This document shows, piece by piece, positions 24,173-31,621 of a DNA stretch of 37,229 nt (within the stretch, counting starts at the first letter, position 1; every line of letters begins with the position of its first letter). The notes below the pieces were generated by a model. It saw only the letters and a list, made by a program, of their open reading frames with translations, was not told the origin of the DNA and made no database searches. Where the stretch lies: assembly GCA_017883075.1 (NCBI GenBank), contig JADGOI010000011.1, positions 1-37,229 on the forward strand. Direction: 5' to 3'. The translations under genes and the position numbers were made by a program. The stretch comes from Acidimicrobiales bacterium. GTDB lineage: Bacteria; Actinomycetota; Acidimicrobiia; Acidimicrobiales; RAAP-2.

Positions 24173-26175
24173 GCTCCGCCGACAACTACGAAAGTGCACT
24201 GCTGTCGTTGGTGAGCGGCGATGGCCACGGCGACAGGGCGCGTTTCGCCATCACCCCGACCGGGATCGACTCGGAGCTACCTGACATCGGCGGCCTGCTG
24301 GCGGGGGCATCCGAGGTCGACATCACTCCACCGCCGGGCATGCCCAAGGCCGGCTTCTCCAAGAATGCCCACGACGGCAACGGGTTCCGGAATCGACTTC
24401 GGGCCCGGGTCCTCCACCTTCGCGCAGGCCGCACCTCGTTGGCGGTCGTCCAACTGGACCTACTCAGCGGCTCGGCCCTCCTCCAGCACCTGGTGGCCCG
24501 GGCCGTGGCCGAGTCCACCGACGTGCGCCTGCCCGGTCTCTTCATCGGCGCCACCCATACCCACGCCGGACCCGGACAGTTCGACGCCTCCCAGTTCTAC
24601 AATCGGTTCGCCTCCAACCGACCCGGCTTCGACCCGGCCTGGACCCAGTTCCTGGCTGACCGAATCGCCGGAGCTGTCATCGAAGCCGTCAACACCCGGG
24701 CCCCGGCCAAAGTCGCGGTTGGTCGAACCGAGGTATGGGGACTCACCCGCAATCGGTCGCTCGATCCCCACAACCGGAACGAGACGGTGACGGACAAACG
24801 GTCCGATCCACAGAGGAAGTTCGCTGCCGTCAACCCATGGCTCCATCTGGTGCGAGTCGACGCCCGGGCCGATGACGGCGGAAATCAACCATTGGCCGCC
24901 ATGACGGTGTTCTCCGTGCACGGGACCGGTATCAGCCACCATTGTCACGAGTACCACGCCGACCTGTGGGCCTATCTCAACGACGAGCTGATCCAACGCG
25001 TGGAGCGAACCACCGGATGTCGTCCGGTGATCGGGGCCATGGAAGGAACCCATGCCGACTGTGCGCCGGCCATCCGCTTCGGCCGTGCCGGATTCATCGA
25101 AGCCGAACGGGTCGGACGGAGCATCGGGGCCGAAGCCGCATCGCTCTACCATCGGATGGAGGGAGAACTGACCGATCGGGTCGAGCTGGCGGCGGGGATA
25201 CGCGAGCTCGACCTCGACAATGGCGGGGATGTCATCGGAAGCCACCGCCTGGCTTCGCCCCTGCTTGGTGCTTCCCAAGTGGCCGGGGCAAAGGAGAACA
25301 CCACCCCCGCACTGCACCTGATTCCCCCGTTTCGCGCCGGCTACCCCAAACCGTTCTCGAAGCGCCTCCCGCACGGAGCCAAGTGGGTTCTCGGGTCGCG
25401 CCGCTTGCAGCCCCTCATCCTGCCCACCGAGGACTTCCCCCGGGTGTTGACGATCCAGGTCCTTCGCATCGGCGACACCGCCATCGTCGGCGCCCCATTC
25501 GAGATCACGGTGGAGGCCGGGCGCCGCATTGCCGAAGCCGTGGCCCGAACAGGCATTGGAACTGGCACGGGCGGCGGCCACACCATCGTTTCGTCAGTGG
25601 CCAACGGGTACTGCGGGTACTGCACCACGGCGGAGGAATACAGCCTCCAGTACTACGAGGGAGGCCACAATCTCCATGGCCCGGTCACCCAGGCCTGGCT
25701 TGCCGCCCAGGCGGCCCGGTTGGCCCGCGAAGTGGCTGCCGTCGGCGATGGCCATGTCACCGACGTGCTCCCGGAGCGTACGTTCTCCCTGGCAATACAC
25801 CGTTACCTCCCGCCCGCCGGTCTTGACGCTGTGGCACCCAGGCAGGTGCAAGGGCCGGCCGAGTACCACGATGGTGCCAGAGAGGATCCGGGGCGGTGGG
25901 AACTTCGCTTCTCGGACGCGGCACCCGGCGATCTGCGCTGGCACCATCCCCTGGTGCGGGTGGAACGCCAGGACCCACGGCTGGGCTGGGTGACCGCCGC
26001 GGATGACCAGGGGGTCAACCTCGGGATCATTCACCACGGCAAAGACAAGACCGGCGATGGCCACACCTACGCGGCTCACTGGTACAACCCGTGGTTGGGC
26101 GCCGGGCGGCTCCACCGATTCGTGTTGCCGACCAACGGGGGTCGTCCAGAGTTGGCCTCTGAACCGTTCGACTGA
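24169..26175 (+). CDS. neutral/alkaline ceramidase family protein
   Basis: A 668-residue homologue of neutral ceramidases, which hydrolyse the amide of ceramide. Zinc-site residues are recognisable: GATHTHAGPG (H130, H132), FSVHGTG (H251), GAPFEITVEAGRR (E445) and ANGYCGYCTTAEEY (Y481/Y484); YYEGGHNLHGP and the C-terminal immunoglobulin-like domain (about 540-668) also fit. However, the usual nucleophile motif GDVSPN is replaced by ADCAPA (296-301), so the serine is absent, with a cysteine (C298) next to the position. There is no evident signal peptide, whereas most ceramidases are secreted. The ATG overlaps the stop of the S1P-lyase-like gene. A hydrolase on a related N-acyl or other substrate is plausible. 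Confidence 0.82.
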   Translation: MSSADNYESALLSLVSGDGHGDRARFAITPTGIDSELPDIGGLLAGASEVDITPPPGMPKAGFSKNAHDGNGFRNRLRARVLHLRAGRTSLAVVQLDLLSGSALLQHLVARAVAESTDVRLPGLFIGATHTHAGPGQFDASQFYNRFASNRPGFDPAWTQFLADRIAGAVIEAVNTRAPAKVAVGRTEVWGLTRNRSLDPHNRNETVTDKRSDPQRKFAAVNPWLHLVRVDARADDGGNQPLAAMTVFSVHGTGISHHCHEYHADLWAYLNDELIQRVERTTGCRPVIGAMEGTHADCAPAIRFGRAGFIEAERVGRSIGAEAASLYHRMEGELTDRVELAAGIRELDLDNGGDVIGSHRLASPLLGASQVAGAKENTTPALHLIPPFRAGYPKPFSKRLPHGAKWVLGSRRLQPLILPTEDFPRVLTIQVLRIGDTAIVGAPFEITVEAGRRIAEAVARTGIGTGTGGGHTIVSSVANGYCGYCTTAEEYSLQYYEGGHNLHGPVTQAWLAAQAARLAREVAAVGDGHVTDVLPERTFSLAIHRYLPPAGLDAVAPRQVQGPAEYHDGAREDPGRWELRFSDAAPGDLRWHHPLVRVERQDPRLGWVTAADDQGVNLGIIHHGKDKTGDGHTYAAHWYNPWLGAGRLHRFVLPTNGGRPELASEPFD

Positions 26176-26417
26176 GTTCTCCCACGCCCGAGCCGCATTG
26201 ACCCCTTGTCCAGGCGCGGTGGCACGTCGGATCCGTGGTCGCACTCCGGATCCCAGTGGGACCTGGGAGGGCCGACCGGTACAAGGACATTCGACATCGC
26301 CAATCCGTGCCCTGATGCCACCCCCGGTGGTCCAGGCTCCGGCGAACGTGGGATGGATCGGTCGGGCCGACGTGCGGTTGCCGCGCTCGTGCCGGTTGCT
26401 GCTCACCTGACAACACG
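26176..26417. other. convergent intergenic region
   Basis: No supported gene between the ceramidase-like stop and the end of the YHS remnant. A hairpin, TCCCAG (26251-26256) with CTGGGA (26263-26268) and a 6-nt loop, may terminate the plus-strand operon. No tRNA-like structure is evident. Confidence 0.4.
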
Positions 26418-26555
26418 TCAGGGACACAGATCAAGCGGATAGACGCTGGGGGTGGCAGCGAACGCCTTACTCCAGCCGAAACAAAAGAAGCGGACGTCGT
26501 GTTCGTCGCGGGCCAAATGGGCGGCCGCGCCCGCCGGGTCAACCGTCATCCCTCA
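26418..26555 (-). pseudogene. second YHS domain continuing in frame behind a TGA
   Basis: Directly after the permease stop (TGA, 26555-26553) the same frame stays open for 44 codons to a TGA at 26420-26418. The surrounding residues read DPA-[TGA]-GMTVDP, then HDVRFFCFGW, AFAATPSVY. This lines up with the YHS signature DPVCGMxVDP ... YFCxxC...F...P..Y, with the TGA exactly where the first cysteine (TGC/TGT) belongs. Either a nonsense mutation cut off a second YHS domain, or the TGA is read as selenocysteine, or the ATG at 26549 starts a separate 43-residue peptide. The third family cysteine is Trp here (FCFGW), which favours decay. No selenocysteine machinery is in the window. Confidence 0.6.
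26519..26532 (-). other. hairpin 3' of the in-frame TGA
   Basis: On the minus strand GGGCG-CGGC-CGCCC folds into a perfect 5-bp stem with a 4-nt loop whose second base is G. The loop starts 25 nt after the TGA, within the spacing usual for bacterial SECIS elements. GC-rich DNA forms such hairpins readily, so this is weak evidence. Confidence 0.3.
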
Positions 26556-27947
26556 GGCCGGATCGACTTGGGTCGCGCCCCGGTCGGGGTCGCCAGCCGA
26601 CGGCGGGGGCATGGCACCCATGCCCATCGATCCGCCATCATCGCCATCGGCTGTGGCGAGGACCTTGGCGAACCTGGTGGGGTCGGCCTCGAAGCGACTT
26701 CGGCAGTGATCGGAGCAAAAGTAGACCAGGTGTCCCTCGTGGGTGACCGAGGCCGGCGCGTTGGCCGTCTCGACCTGCATGCCACAGACCGGGTCAAGCG
26801 CGTAGCCGCTGCCGCCGCCTAGCCGTTCCCGATTCCGGTACGTCCAGTAGAGGAGCCCGAACAGGGCCAGGAAGATGAAATTGAGGACGGTCGTGTAGTC
26901 CCACTCGAAGTGGGCCGGCGCCACCGTGGACGGTCGGGTGGTTGGGATGATGCGGGCGGCCAGGAAGATGCCCTCGGTGAGGAGGCCGGCGGTCGCCATG
27001 ACCCCCCAGAAGATGGCCAGCATGCGGAGGGTGAGCTTCGTGCCGTAGTAGCGGCGGTAGATGAGGAGCAGGGGGAAGGCGATCAGGTCGGCGAAGATGA
27101 AGGAGACCACGCCACCGAAGGAGATGCCCCCGTGCCAGAGCGCTGCTGCCAGCGGCACGTTGCCGATTGAGCAGACGAAGCTGATGATGGCGATGAAGGG
27201 GCCTACGACAACGTTTTCGAGGCTCGTCCAGAAGCCATGGCCGTGGAGGAACACGACGTTCCAGACCCGCACCGGAACCATTACTGCCAGGAAGCCGGCG
27301 ACGGTGTAGCCGATCACCAGCTCCTTCCGGAGCATGGTGAGGTCGGCCATGGTGTAGGTCGCCGCGTTCGCCCAGCCACCCTTGGACCGCAGCTTGGTCC
27401 CCCACGGCTCACGCTGCAGTTCGGTGTTCTCCTCGGGCCCGTGCTGATGGCCACCTGCGGAATCTGCCGTCACTCGCTGCCGTGCCTCGCCGATCATCCG
27501 GCCACGGAACCACAGCCCACCGAGAAGGGTGAGGAGCACGATCATGATCGCGCCGCCCGCGAACTCGGCGGCGGCGAACTGCCAGCCCATGAGCACGACC
27601 AGCACGATGCCAAGCTCGAGCACCAGGTTGGTGGAGGCGAACATGAAGACCATGGAGGCGACGAAATCGGCGCCCTTGACGAACAGCGACTTCGACATGG
27701 CCGACGCCGCGTACGAGCAGGATGAGGAGACCATGCCGTACCCGCTGGCCCGGGCGATCGACCTCGGGCCGTGGTCGCCCATCTTCTTCTGCATCGACTC
27801 GCGACTCACGAATGCCTGGACAGCGCCGGAGAGTCCGAACCCGAGGATCAGGGGCCACAGCGTCTCCCAGAACATGAAAAAGCCCTCGCGCAGGCTCCGC
27901 CCGATCGAGTCGACGACGGGGACGCCGGCGAGGAGTGCAGCGGTCAC
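26553..27947 (-). CDS. predicted metal-related permease with C-terminal YHS domain
   Basis: Membrane permease of the DUF318/ArsP-like superfamily, 464 residues. Two blocks of helices surround a hydrophilic, His-containing loop (GGHQHGPEENTE). The family's cysteine motifs are VSSSCSYAASAMSKSLFVKGA in the first half and VCSIGNVPLAAALWHGGISFGG in the second. A YHS metal-binding domain occupies residues 385-426, with DPVCGM and YFCSDHC supplying C388, C411 and C415, followed by a Met-rich linker (GSMGMGAM) that could bind copper. The start is GTG at 27947, overlapping the csoR stop (GTGA), so it is translationally coupled to the copper sensor. This suggests copper or another thiophilic metal as substrate. 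The frame continues past the TGA stop into a second YHS-like segment. Confidence 0.87.
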   Translation of the reverse strand: MTAALLAGVPVVDSIGRSLREGFFMFWETLWPLILGFGLSGAVQAFVSRESMQKKMGDHGPRSIARASGYGMVSSSCSYAASAMSKSLFVKGADFVASMVFMFASTNLVLELGIVLVVLMGWQFAAAEFAGGAIMIVLLTLLGGLWFRGRMIGEARQRVTADSAGGHQHGPEENTELQREPWGTKLRSKGGWANAATYTMADLTMLRKELVIGYTVAGFLAVMVPVRVWNVVFLHGHGFWTSLENVVVGPFIAIISFVCSIGNVPLAAALWHGGISFGGVVSFIFADLIAFPLLLIYRRYYGTKLTLRMLAIFWGVMATAGLLTEGIFLAARIIPTTRPSTVAPAHFEWDYTTVLNFIFLALFGLLYWTYRNRERLGGGSGYALDPVCGMQVETANAPASVTHEGHLVYFCSDHCRSRFEADPTRFAKVLATADGDDGGSMGMGAMPPPSAGDPDRGATQVDPA

Positions 27948-28240
27948 GAGCGCACCAGCCTGGCGATCGCCTCCGATGCCTCGGTGAGCTTCGCCGTCGC
28001 CCCTTCGCCACCGTGGCGGACCGCATCGGACACGCAATGGGCCATGTGCTCGTCGAGAAGGACCAGCGCGACCGACTGCAGTGCCCGGGTGGCGGCCGCT
28101 ACCTGCTCCAGGATGTCGATGCAGTAGCGGTCCTCGTCGACCATACGTTGGAGCCCCCGGATCTGGCCTTCGATCCGGCGTAGTCGCTTCTGGACCTGGG
28201 CCTTTTCGTCGCTATAGCCGGGCTGTGCGTGGTCACTCAT
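27944..28240 (-). CDS. csoR: CsoR-type metal-sensing transcriptional repressor
   Basis: All-helical repressor of 98 residues from the CsoR/RcnR family. The Cu(I) ligands are C40, H65 and C69, with the C-x24-H-x3-C spacing of true copper sensors, and the DNA-contacting segment QKRLRRIEGQIRGLQRM (17-33) is standard. I choose ATG at 28240 because GGGGG then lies seven bases upstream; ATG at 28246 would add two residues but abut the ribosome site. It is followed by the permease through a GTGA overlap. A quasi-palindromic G/C-tract site overlaps its own -10 region, so it is expected to repress itself and the permease until copper binds. Confidence 0.93.
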   Translation of the reverse strand: MSDHAQPGYSDEKAQVQKRLRRIEGQIRGLQRMVDEDRYCIDILEQVAAATRALQSVALVLLDEHMAHCVSDAVRHGGEGATAKLTEASEAIARLVRS

Positions 28241-28244
28241 ACCC

Positions 28245-28262
28245 ATACCCCCTAGGTGTATA
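28245..28262 (-). promoter_or_regulatory. probable CsoR operator over the csoR -10 box
   Basis: The plus-strand sequence ATACCCCCTAGGTGTAT (28245-28261) is an imperfect dyad around CCTAGG with ATAC/GTAT ends, resembling the C-tract/G-tract operators of CsoR repressors. On the minus strand TATACA (28257-28262) could be the -10 element. Binding is inferred. Confidence 0.5.
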
Positions 28263-28350
28263 TCGCCACTATAGCGGTTTCGGCACGAAGGGACTCGGCG
28301 GCTGGGACAGGGTGCAGGGCGGCACCTGGCGCCCGAGTGCGACCCGAGCG

Positions 28351-28917
28351 TCAGGTCACGGTCAGGATGTCGAACATCCCTGCGGCGTAGTGCCAGGGTT
28401 CGTCGCAAACCAACTCATAGCGACCGGGCTTCAAGGTCATCGTCGTCCATCCGATGCTGCCTGGGGCGATGCCACTGCCGGTGCCGCCGACACAGGAGCG
28501 AGACGCCTCGCCCAGGCTCTGGGCCTCATCGATCTTCCCGTCGGTCCCCGTCGCCCTCGTCCCTGGCCCGTCAGCCCCAAGCGGCAGCACCACCATCTCG
28601 TGGACGAGGGCGCCGTGGTTGGACACGACGAAGGAGACCTGTCCAGCGGGCGCCGTGGAGGGGGTCGTTCTCATTGTCGCCATCATCGGGACCTGGCCCA
28701 TCATCGAATCGCCGCCATCGGTCACCGTGACGTCCACGGTGGTGCCTGGAAGGTGCGGCGCCGAGCACGAGACGGCGCCGTAGGCGCCATTGACCGGTGA
28801 GGACCCTCTGTTGGCCATCAAGGCGACGAAGCCGGCAGACCCGACTGCCAGGGCCACCAGGGCGACGACTGATGCAATGATCAGGTTGCGGGGGGTCGTG
28901 GCGTGCCCGCCGCTCAC
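28351..28917 (-). CDS. membrane-anchored cupredoxin (sulfocyanin-like blue copper protein)
   Basis: A 188-residue protein with an N-terminal helix (about 11-34) that anchors it, placing the rest outside the membrane. The C-terminal part is a cupredoxin: SNHGALVHEMVVLPLG supplies the first His ligand (H106) and CDEPWHYAAGM supplies C171, H176 and M181, a type-1 copper site. The long Ser/Gly-rich insertion between them is typical of sulfocyanin-like proteins. Additional Met-rich stretches (SMMGQVPMMATM) may help bind copper. The start is GTG at 28917, overlapping the stop of the SHOCT gene (GTGA). It probably carries electrons or binds copper at the outer face of the membrane; csoR follows 110 bp later under its own operator. 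Confidence 0.87.
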   Translation of the reverse strand: MSGGHATTPRNLIIASVVALVALAVGSAGFVALMANRGSSPVNGAYGAVSCSAPHLPGTTVDVTVTDGGDSMMGQVPMMATMRTTPSTAPAGQVSFVVSNHGALVHEMVVLPLGADGPGTRATGTDGKIDEAQSLGEASRSCVGGTGSGIAPGSIGWTTMTLKPGRYELVCDEPWHYAAGMFDILTVT

Positions 28918-29186
28918 TCGTTCCCCTTGATCAAGTCCCGACGGCGCTTGTACTCCTCTTCCTCGATCTCCCCCCGAGCCATGCGCTCGTCGAGAATCCG
29001 CAGTGCATCTGGACTGGTGCCGCTGGGCGGCACGGGGCGAGGATCGGAGTGACTTCCCCTCTGGCGGAGGAGGGTGACGATGATCCAGGCGAGCGCTCCC
29101 CAGAACACCAGCATGGCGATGATCATCAGGATCCACGCTCCCCAGTGCGTCCCTCCGCCTCCGTTGTAGAACCCGTCACGCATCAT
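28914..29186 (-). CDS. SHOCT domain membrane protein
   Basis: A 90-residue protein. A short Gly-rich N terminus is followed by one hydrophobic helix (about 16-40), a basic linker and a C-terminal SHOCT domain (ALRILDERMARGEIEEEEYKRRRDLI, with the LdERmArGEI core). ATG at 29186 has GGAGG seven bases upstream. SHOCT proteins often sit beside metal-resistance genes in actinobacteria; the molecular role is unknown. It is coupled to the cupredoxin gene through a GTGA overlap and is the first gene of this minus-strand unit. Confidence 0.9.
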   Translation of the reverse strand: MMRDGFYNGGGGTHWGAWILMIIAMLVFWGALAWIIVTLLRQRGSHSDPRPVPPSGTSPDALRILDERMARGEIEEEEYKRRRDLIKGNE

Positions 29187-29453
29187 GGTGAGACCTCCAA
29201 TTCATCTGGTTTCCCGCACTCAGTATCGTCCGCCCGAGGCCTCCTCGATAGAGGACAAGGGCACCAGTGGTCATGAGACGGTGGGACCGTGGTCGGGTCT
29301 AGGTCTAGGTGGACATTGGCGGTCCGATGACCGAGCAGTGGTAGGCGTCGCAGATGGTGGGGGCATCGGTGCCCACCAGTCGTGTGAGACGATCGGTCTG
29401 TAGCATTGGGCGTGACGTCCGGATCGGCTGGACGACGACCGGGGGGCACCGCG

Positions 29454-30971
29454 GTGAGGATCTCGAGACGAGAGCTGCTGGCCGGGGGGGTCGCCGTCAG
29501 CGCCGGGCTCCTCGGGGCGTGCGGCGACTCATCGACCTCCCACCGCACGACTCCGGCCACCAAGCCCGGCAGCGATCTCGGCGCCGTCGAGCACATCGTC
29601 TTCATCATGCAGGAGAACCGCTCGTTCGATCACTACTTCGGCACCTACCCGGGGGTGCGGGGATTCGGCGACCGTTCCGGCGGCGCCCTGCGGGCGTTCA
29701 ACCAGCCCTGGCCCGGCGGCCCGGCGGCGAAGCTGCTTCCCTTCAACCTGGCCTCGGCCACCGCCCAGATCTGCGCCGGCAACGCGGATATCCCGAACCA
29801 CGACTGGGCCCCGCAGCACCTGAGTTGGAACGGCGGCGCCAACGACCAATTCGTGACCGCCCATGAGGCCCTCGACGGAGCGGCGCAGGCCCCACTCGTC
29901 ATGGGCCACTACACCCGCGCCCAGCTCGGCTACTACTACGCCCTGGCCGACGCCTTCACCATCTGCGACGCCTACCACTGCTCGGTCATCGGCCCGACCA
30001 TGCCGAACCGGCTCTACTCCCTGTCGGCCACCATCGACCCGTCGGGAGCCCACGGCGGCCCGGTGCTCCAGACACCGGGCTTCGCCGATGCCAAGGACGC
30101 GGTTGGATCGGTCGACTGGCCGACCATGCCCGAAGCCCTCCTCGACCACGGCGTGTCCTGGAAGGTGTACCAACCCCCGAACACGTCGGTGGGGCCCGGC
30201 ATCGACCTGGCCCTGGCCGCCGGCTTCAACGCCCTGCTCTTCTTCAAGCAATACCTGGCGGACCCGAACTCCGCCCTGTACAGGCAGGCGTTCCTGCCCA
30301 GCTGGCCCGACGAGTTCACTGCCGACGTGGCGAAGGGCACGCTCCCGCAGGTGTCGTGGATGATCCCGCCGCTCGCCTATTCGGAGCACCCCAACAGCTC
30401 GCCCGCGGCCGGGGAGCACTACGTCAGCCAGGTACTGTCGACGCTCATGGCCAACGCCGCCCTGTGGTCCAAGACGGTGGTGGTGCTCAGCTTCGACGAG
30501 AACGGCGGCTTCTTCGACCACGTCCCTCCGCCGACCCCACCGGCGAACACCCCCGGTGAGTGGATCGTCAACCCCCCGGCCGACCGGGGCGGGGGAGGCG
30601 TCAACGGGCCGATCGGCCTCGGGTTCCGGGTCCCGGCCATCGTGATCTCGCCGTGGAGCCGGGGTGGCTACCTCGACTCCACCACCTATGACCACACCTC
30701 GCAACTGCGGCTCCTCGAAACGCGCTTCGGCGTGCCGGTCCCCAACCTGACGCCGTGGCGGCGCTCGGCCGTCGCCGATCTGACCACGGCCCTCGGGTTC
30801 GGATCTTCCAACGACCTGACACCGTCGCTTCCCGCCACCAGCTACACCGTCGACTCCTCCTGCCCGAGCCCCACGAACATCGCACCGGCCCTCGCCCCCC
30901 CGGAGGCTGTCACGGTCCCGTCCCGCCAGCAGCTCCCCACCCAGGAGCCGGGGTCGCCCAGGAGACGCTGA
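29454..30971 (+). CDS. phospholipase C / acid phosphatase-type phosphoesterase, Tat lipoprotein
   Basis: Exported alkaline-phosphatase-superfamily phosphoesterase (PF04185 type) of 505 residues. The N terminus RISRRELLAGGVAVSAGLLGAC has the twin-arginine pair (R5, R6), a hydrophobic stretch and a lipobox LGAC with C23, so it should be exported folded and lipid-anchored. The metal site begins with MQENRSFDHYFGTYPG (52-67); MPNRLYSLSATIDPSG and SFDENGGFFDHVPPP are further family motifs, and D/H residues in SPWSRGGYLDS complete the site. GTG at 29454 is chosen because it starts directly before the twin-arginine motif and has GGGGGG seven bases upstream; a frame extension to 29406 is possible. 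Substrates may be phospholipids or phosphate esters. Confidence 0.9.
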   Translation: MRISRRELLAGGVAVSAGLLGACGDSSTSHRTTPATKPGSDLGAVEHIVFIMQENRSFDHYFGTYPGVRGFGDRSGGALRAFNQPWPGGPAAKLLPFNLASATAQICAGNADIPNHDWAPQHLSWNGGANDQFVTAHEALDGAAQAPLVMGHYTRAQLGYYYALADAFTICDAYHCSVIGPTMPNRLYSLSATIDPSGAHGGPVLQTPGFADAKDAVGSVDWPTMPEALLDHGVSWKVYQPPNTSVGPGIDLALAAGFNALLFFKQYLADPNSALYRQAFLPSWPDEFTADVAKGTLPQVSWMIPPLAYSEHPNSSPAAGEHYVSQVLSTLMANAALWSKTVVVLSFDENGGFFDHVPPPTPPANTPGEWIVNPPADRGGGGVNGPIGLGFRVPAIVISPWSRGGYLDSTTYDHTSQLRLLETRFGVPVPNLTPWRRSAVADLTTALGFGSSNDLTPSLPATSYTVDSSCPSPTNIAPALAPPEAVTVPSRQQLPTQEPGSPRRR

Positions 30972-31002
30972 GCCCACCGGTCCGCCCGGGACCATGAGCG
31001 TC

Positions 31003-31056
31003 GTTCTCGTACCGGGTCGACCGGGTCCGGCCGCTACCCCGGTCCGCCAGAGAACG
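31003..31056. terminator. inverted repeat between convergent genes
   Basis: CGTTCTC (31003-31009) pairs with GAGAACG (31050-31056), and ACCGGG and CCCGGT pair inside. It lies between the stops of the phosphoesterase and the DUF1275 remnant and could terminate both. Confidence 0.45.
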
Positions 31057-31088
31057 ATGCGTGCTGGATCTCGGCCTCGAGAGGCCCG

Positions 31089-31424
31089 CTATTCGACCAA
31101 TCGGCGCGACCCACCCCGGCGAACCGCGAGGGTGACGATGCCGGCACCCAGTAGCACCAGGGACACGGCCGGGGCCGCCGCCGGGTGTCGCACCACCAGG
31201 AAACCGGCCAGGGCGCCATGGGCGGCGAGTGTTGTGTTGCGGTGCCCCGCACTCAGGCCGAGCAGCACCATGTTGCCGGTCATGACCCTGGCGAAGACAC
31301 CTCCGAGACCGAGGAAGCAGACCGCATCGAGGCCACCACCGGCCACGGTGAGCAGCAGCCCACAGGTGTGTTGCAACCCGTCTGGCTCGGCGGCGGCCGC
31401 TCTTCGGGAACGTCGTCCATGCAC
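31089..31424 (-). pseudogene. shortened DUF1275 (YoaK-like) membrane protein
   Basis: The 111-residue product matches the start of DUF1275 proteins: LLLTVAGGGLDAVCFLGLGGVFARVMTGN holds the family's first helices and the conserved MTGN motif. Family members are usually about 220 residues with five or six helices. Here GALAGFLV is followed directly by RHPAAAPAVSLVLLGAGIVTLAV, which looks like the last helix of the family, so the middle appears to have been deleted in frame. It may be a remnant or a working short form. It lies between the phosphoesterase (convergent) and the CitE-like lyase (same strand). Confidence 0.65.
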
Positions 31425-31583
31425 CCCAATGATTGTCCACCGCGGTCGACGGAGCGATGATGCCGGCGACCCTCGGGCGGTAGGAGCCGGCGACCCACAA
31501 ATCCTGGACGACGAGAGTTGTAGGACAAGGTGTAGAACAGAATGTCAATCGGCCAGGGAAACCTGGGGGCTCTGATGGGTCTT

Positions 31584-31605
31584 GGGTTTCCTGGTGTTCA
31601 AACCC
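31584..31605 (-). terminator. hairpin after the CitE-like lyase gene
   Basis: GGGTTT (31584-31589) and AAACCC (31600-31605) form a 6-bp stem with a 10-nt loop, 16 nt past the lyase stop on the minus strand. No U tract follows. Confidence 0.4.
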
Positions 31606-31621
31606 TCCACCGCTCCCCGGC

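Noticed and set aside
22751-24199. 482-codon minus-strand open frame
   Set aside because: Antisense shadow of the S1P-lyase-like gene with low-complexity, non-family-like translation.
29529-30995. 488-codon minus-strand open frame
   Set aside because: Antisense to the Tat-lipoprotein phosphoesterase; translation is Gly/Arg/Val-rich without motifs.
31584-31621. tRNA-like T-arm (GTTCAAACCC)
   Set aside because: The flanking bases do not pair as a T stem and no acceptor, D or anticodon arm can be found; the sequence fits a simple terminator hairpin.
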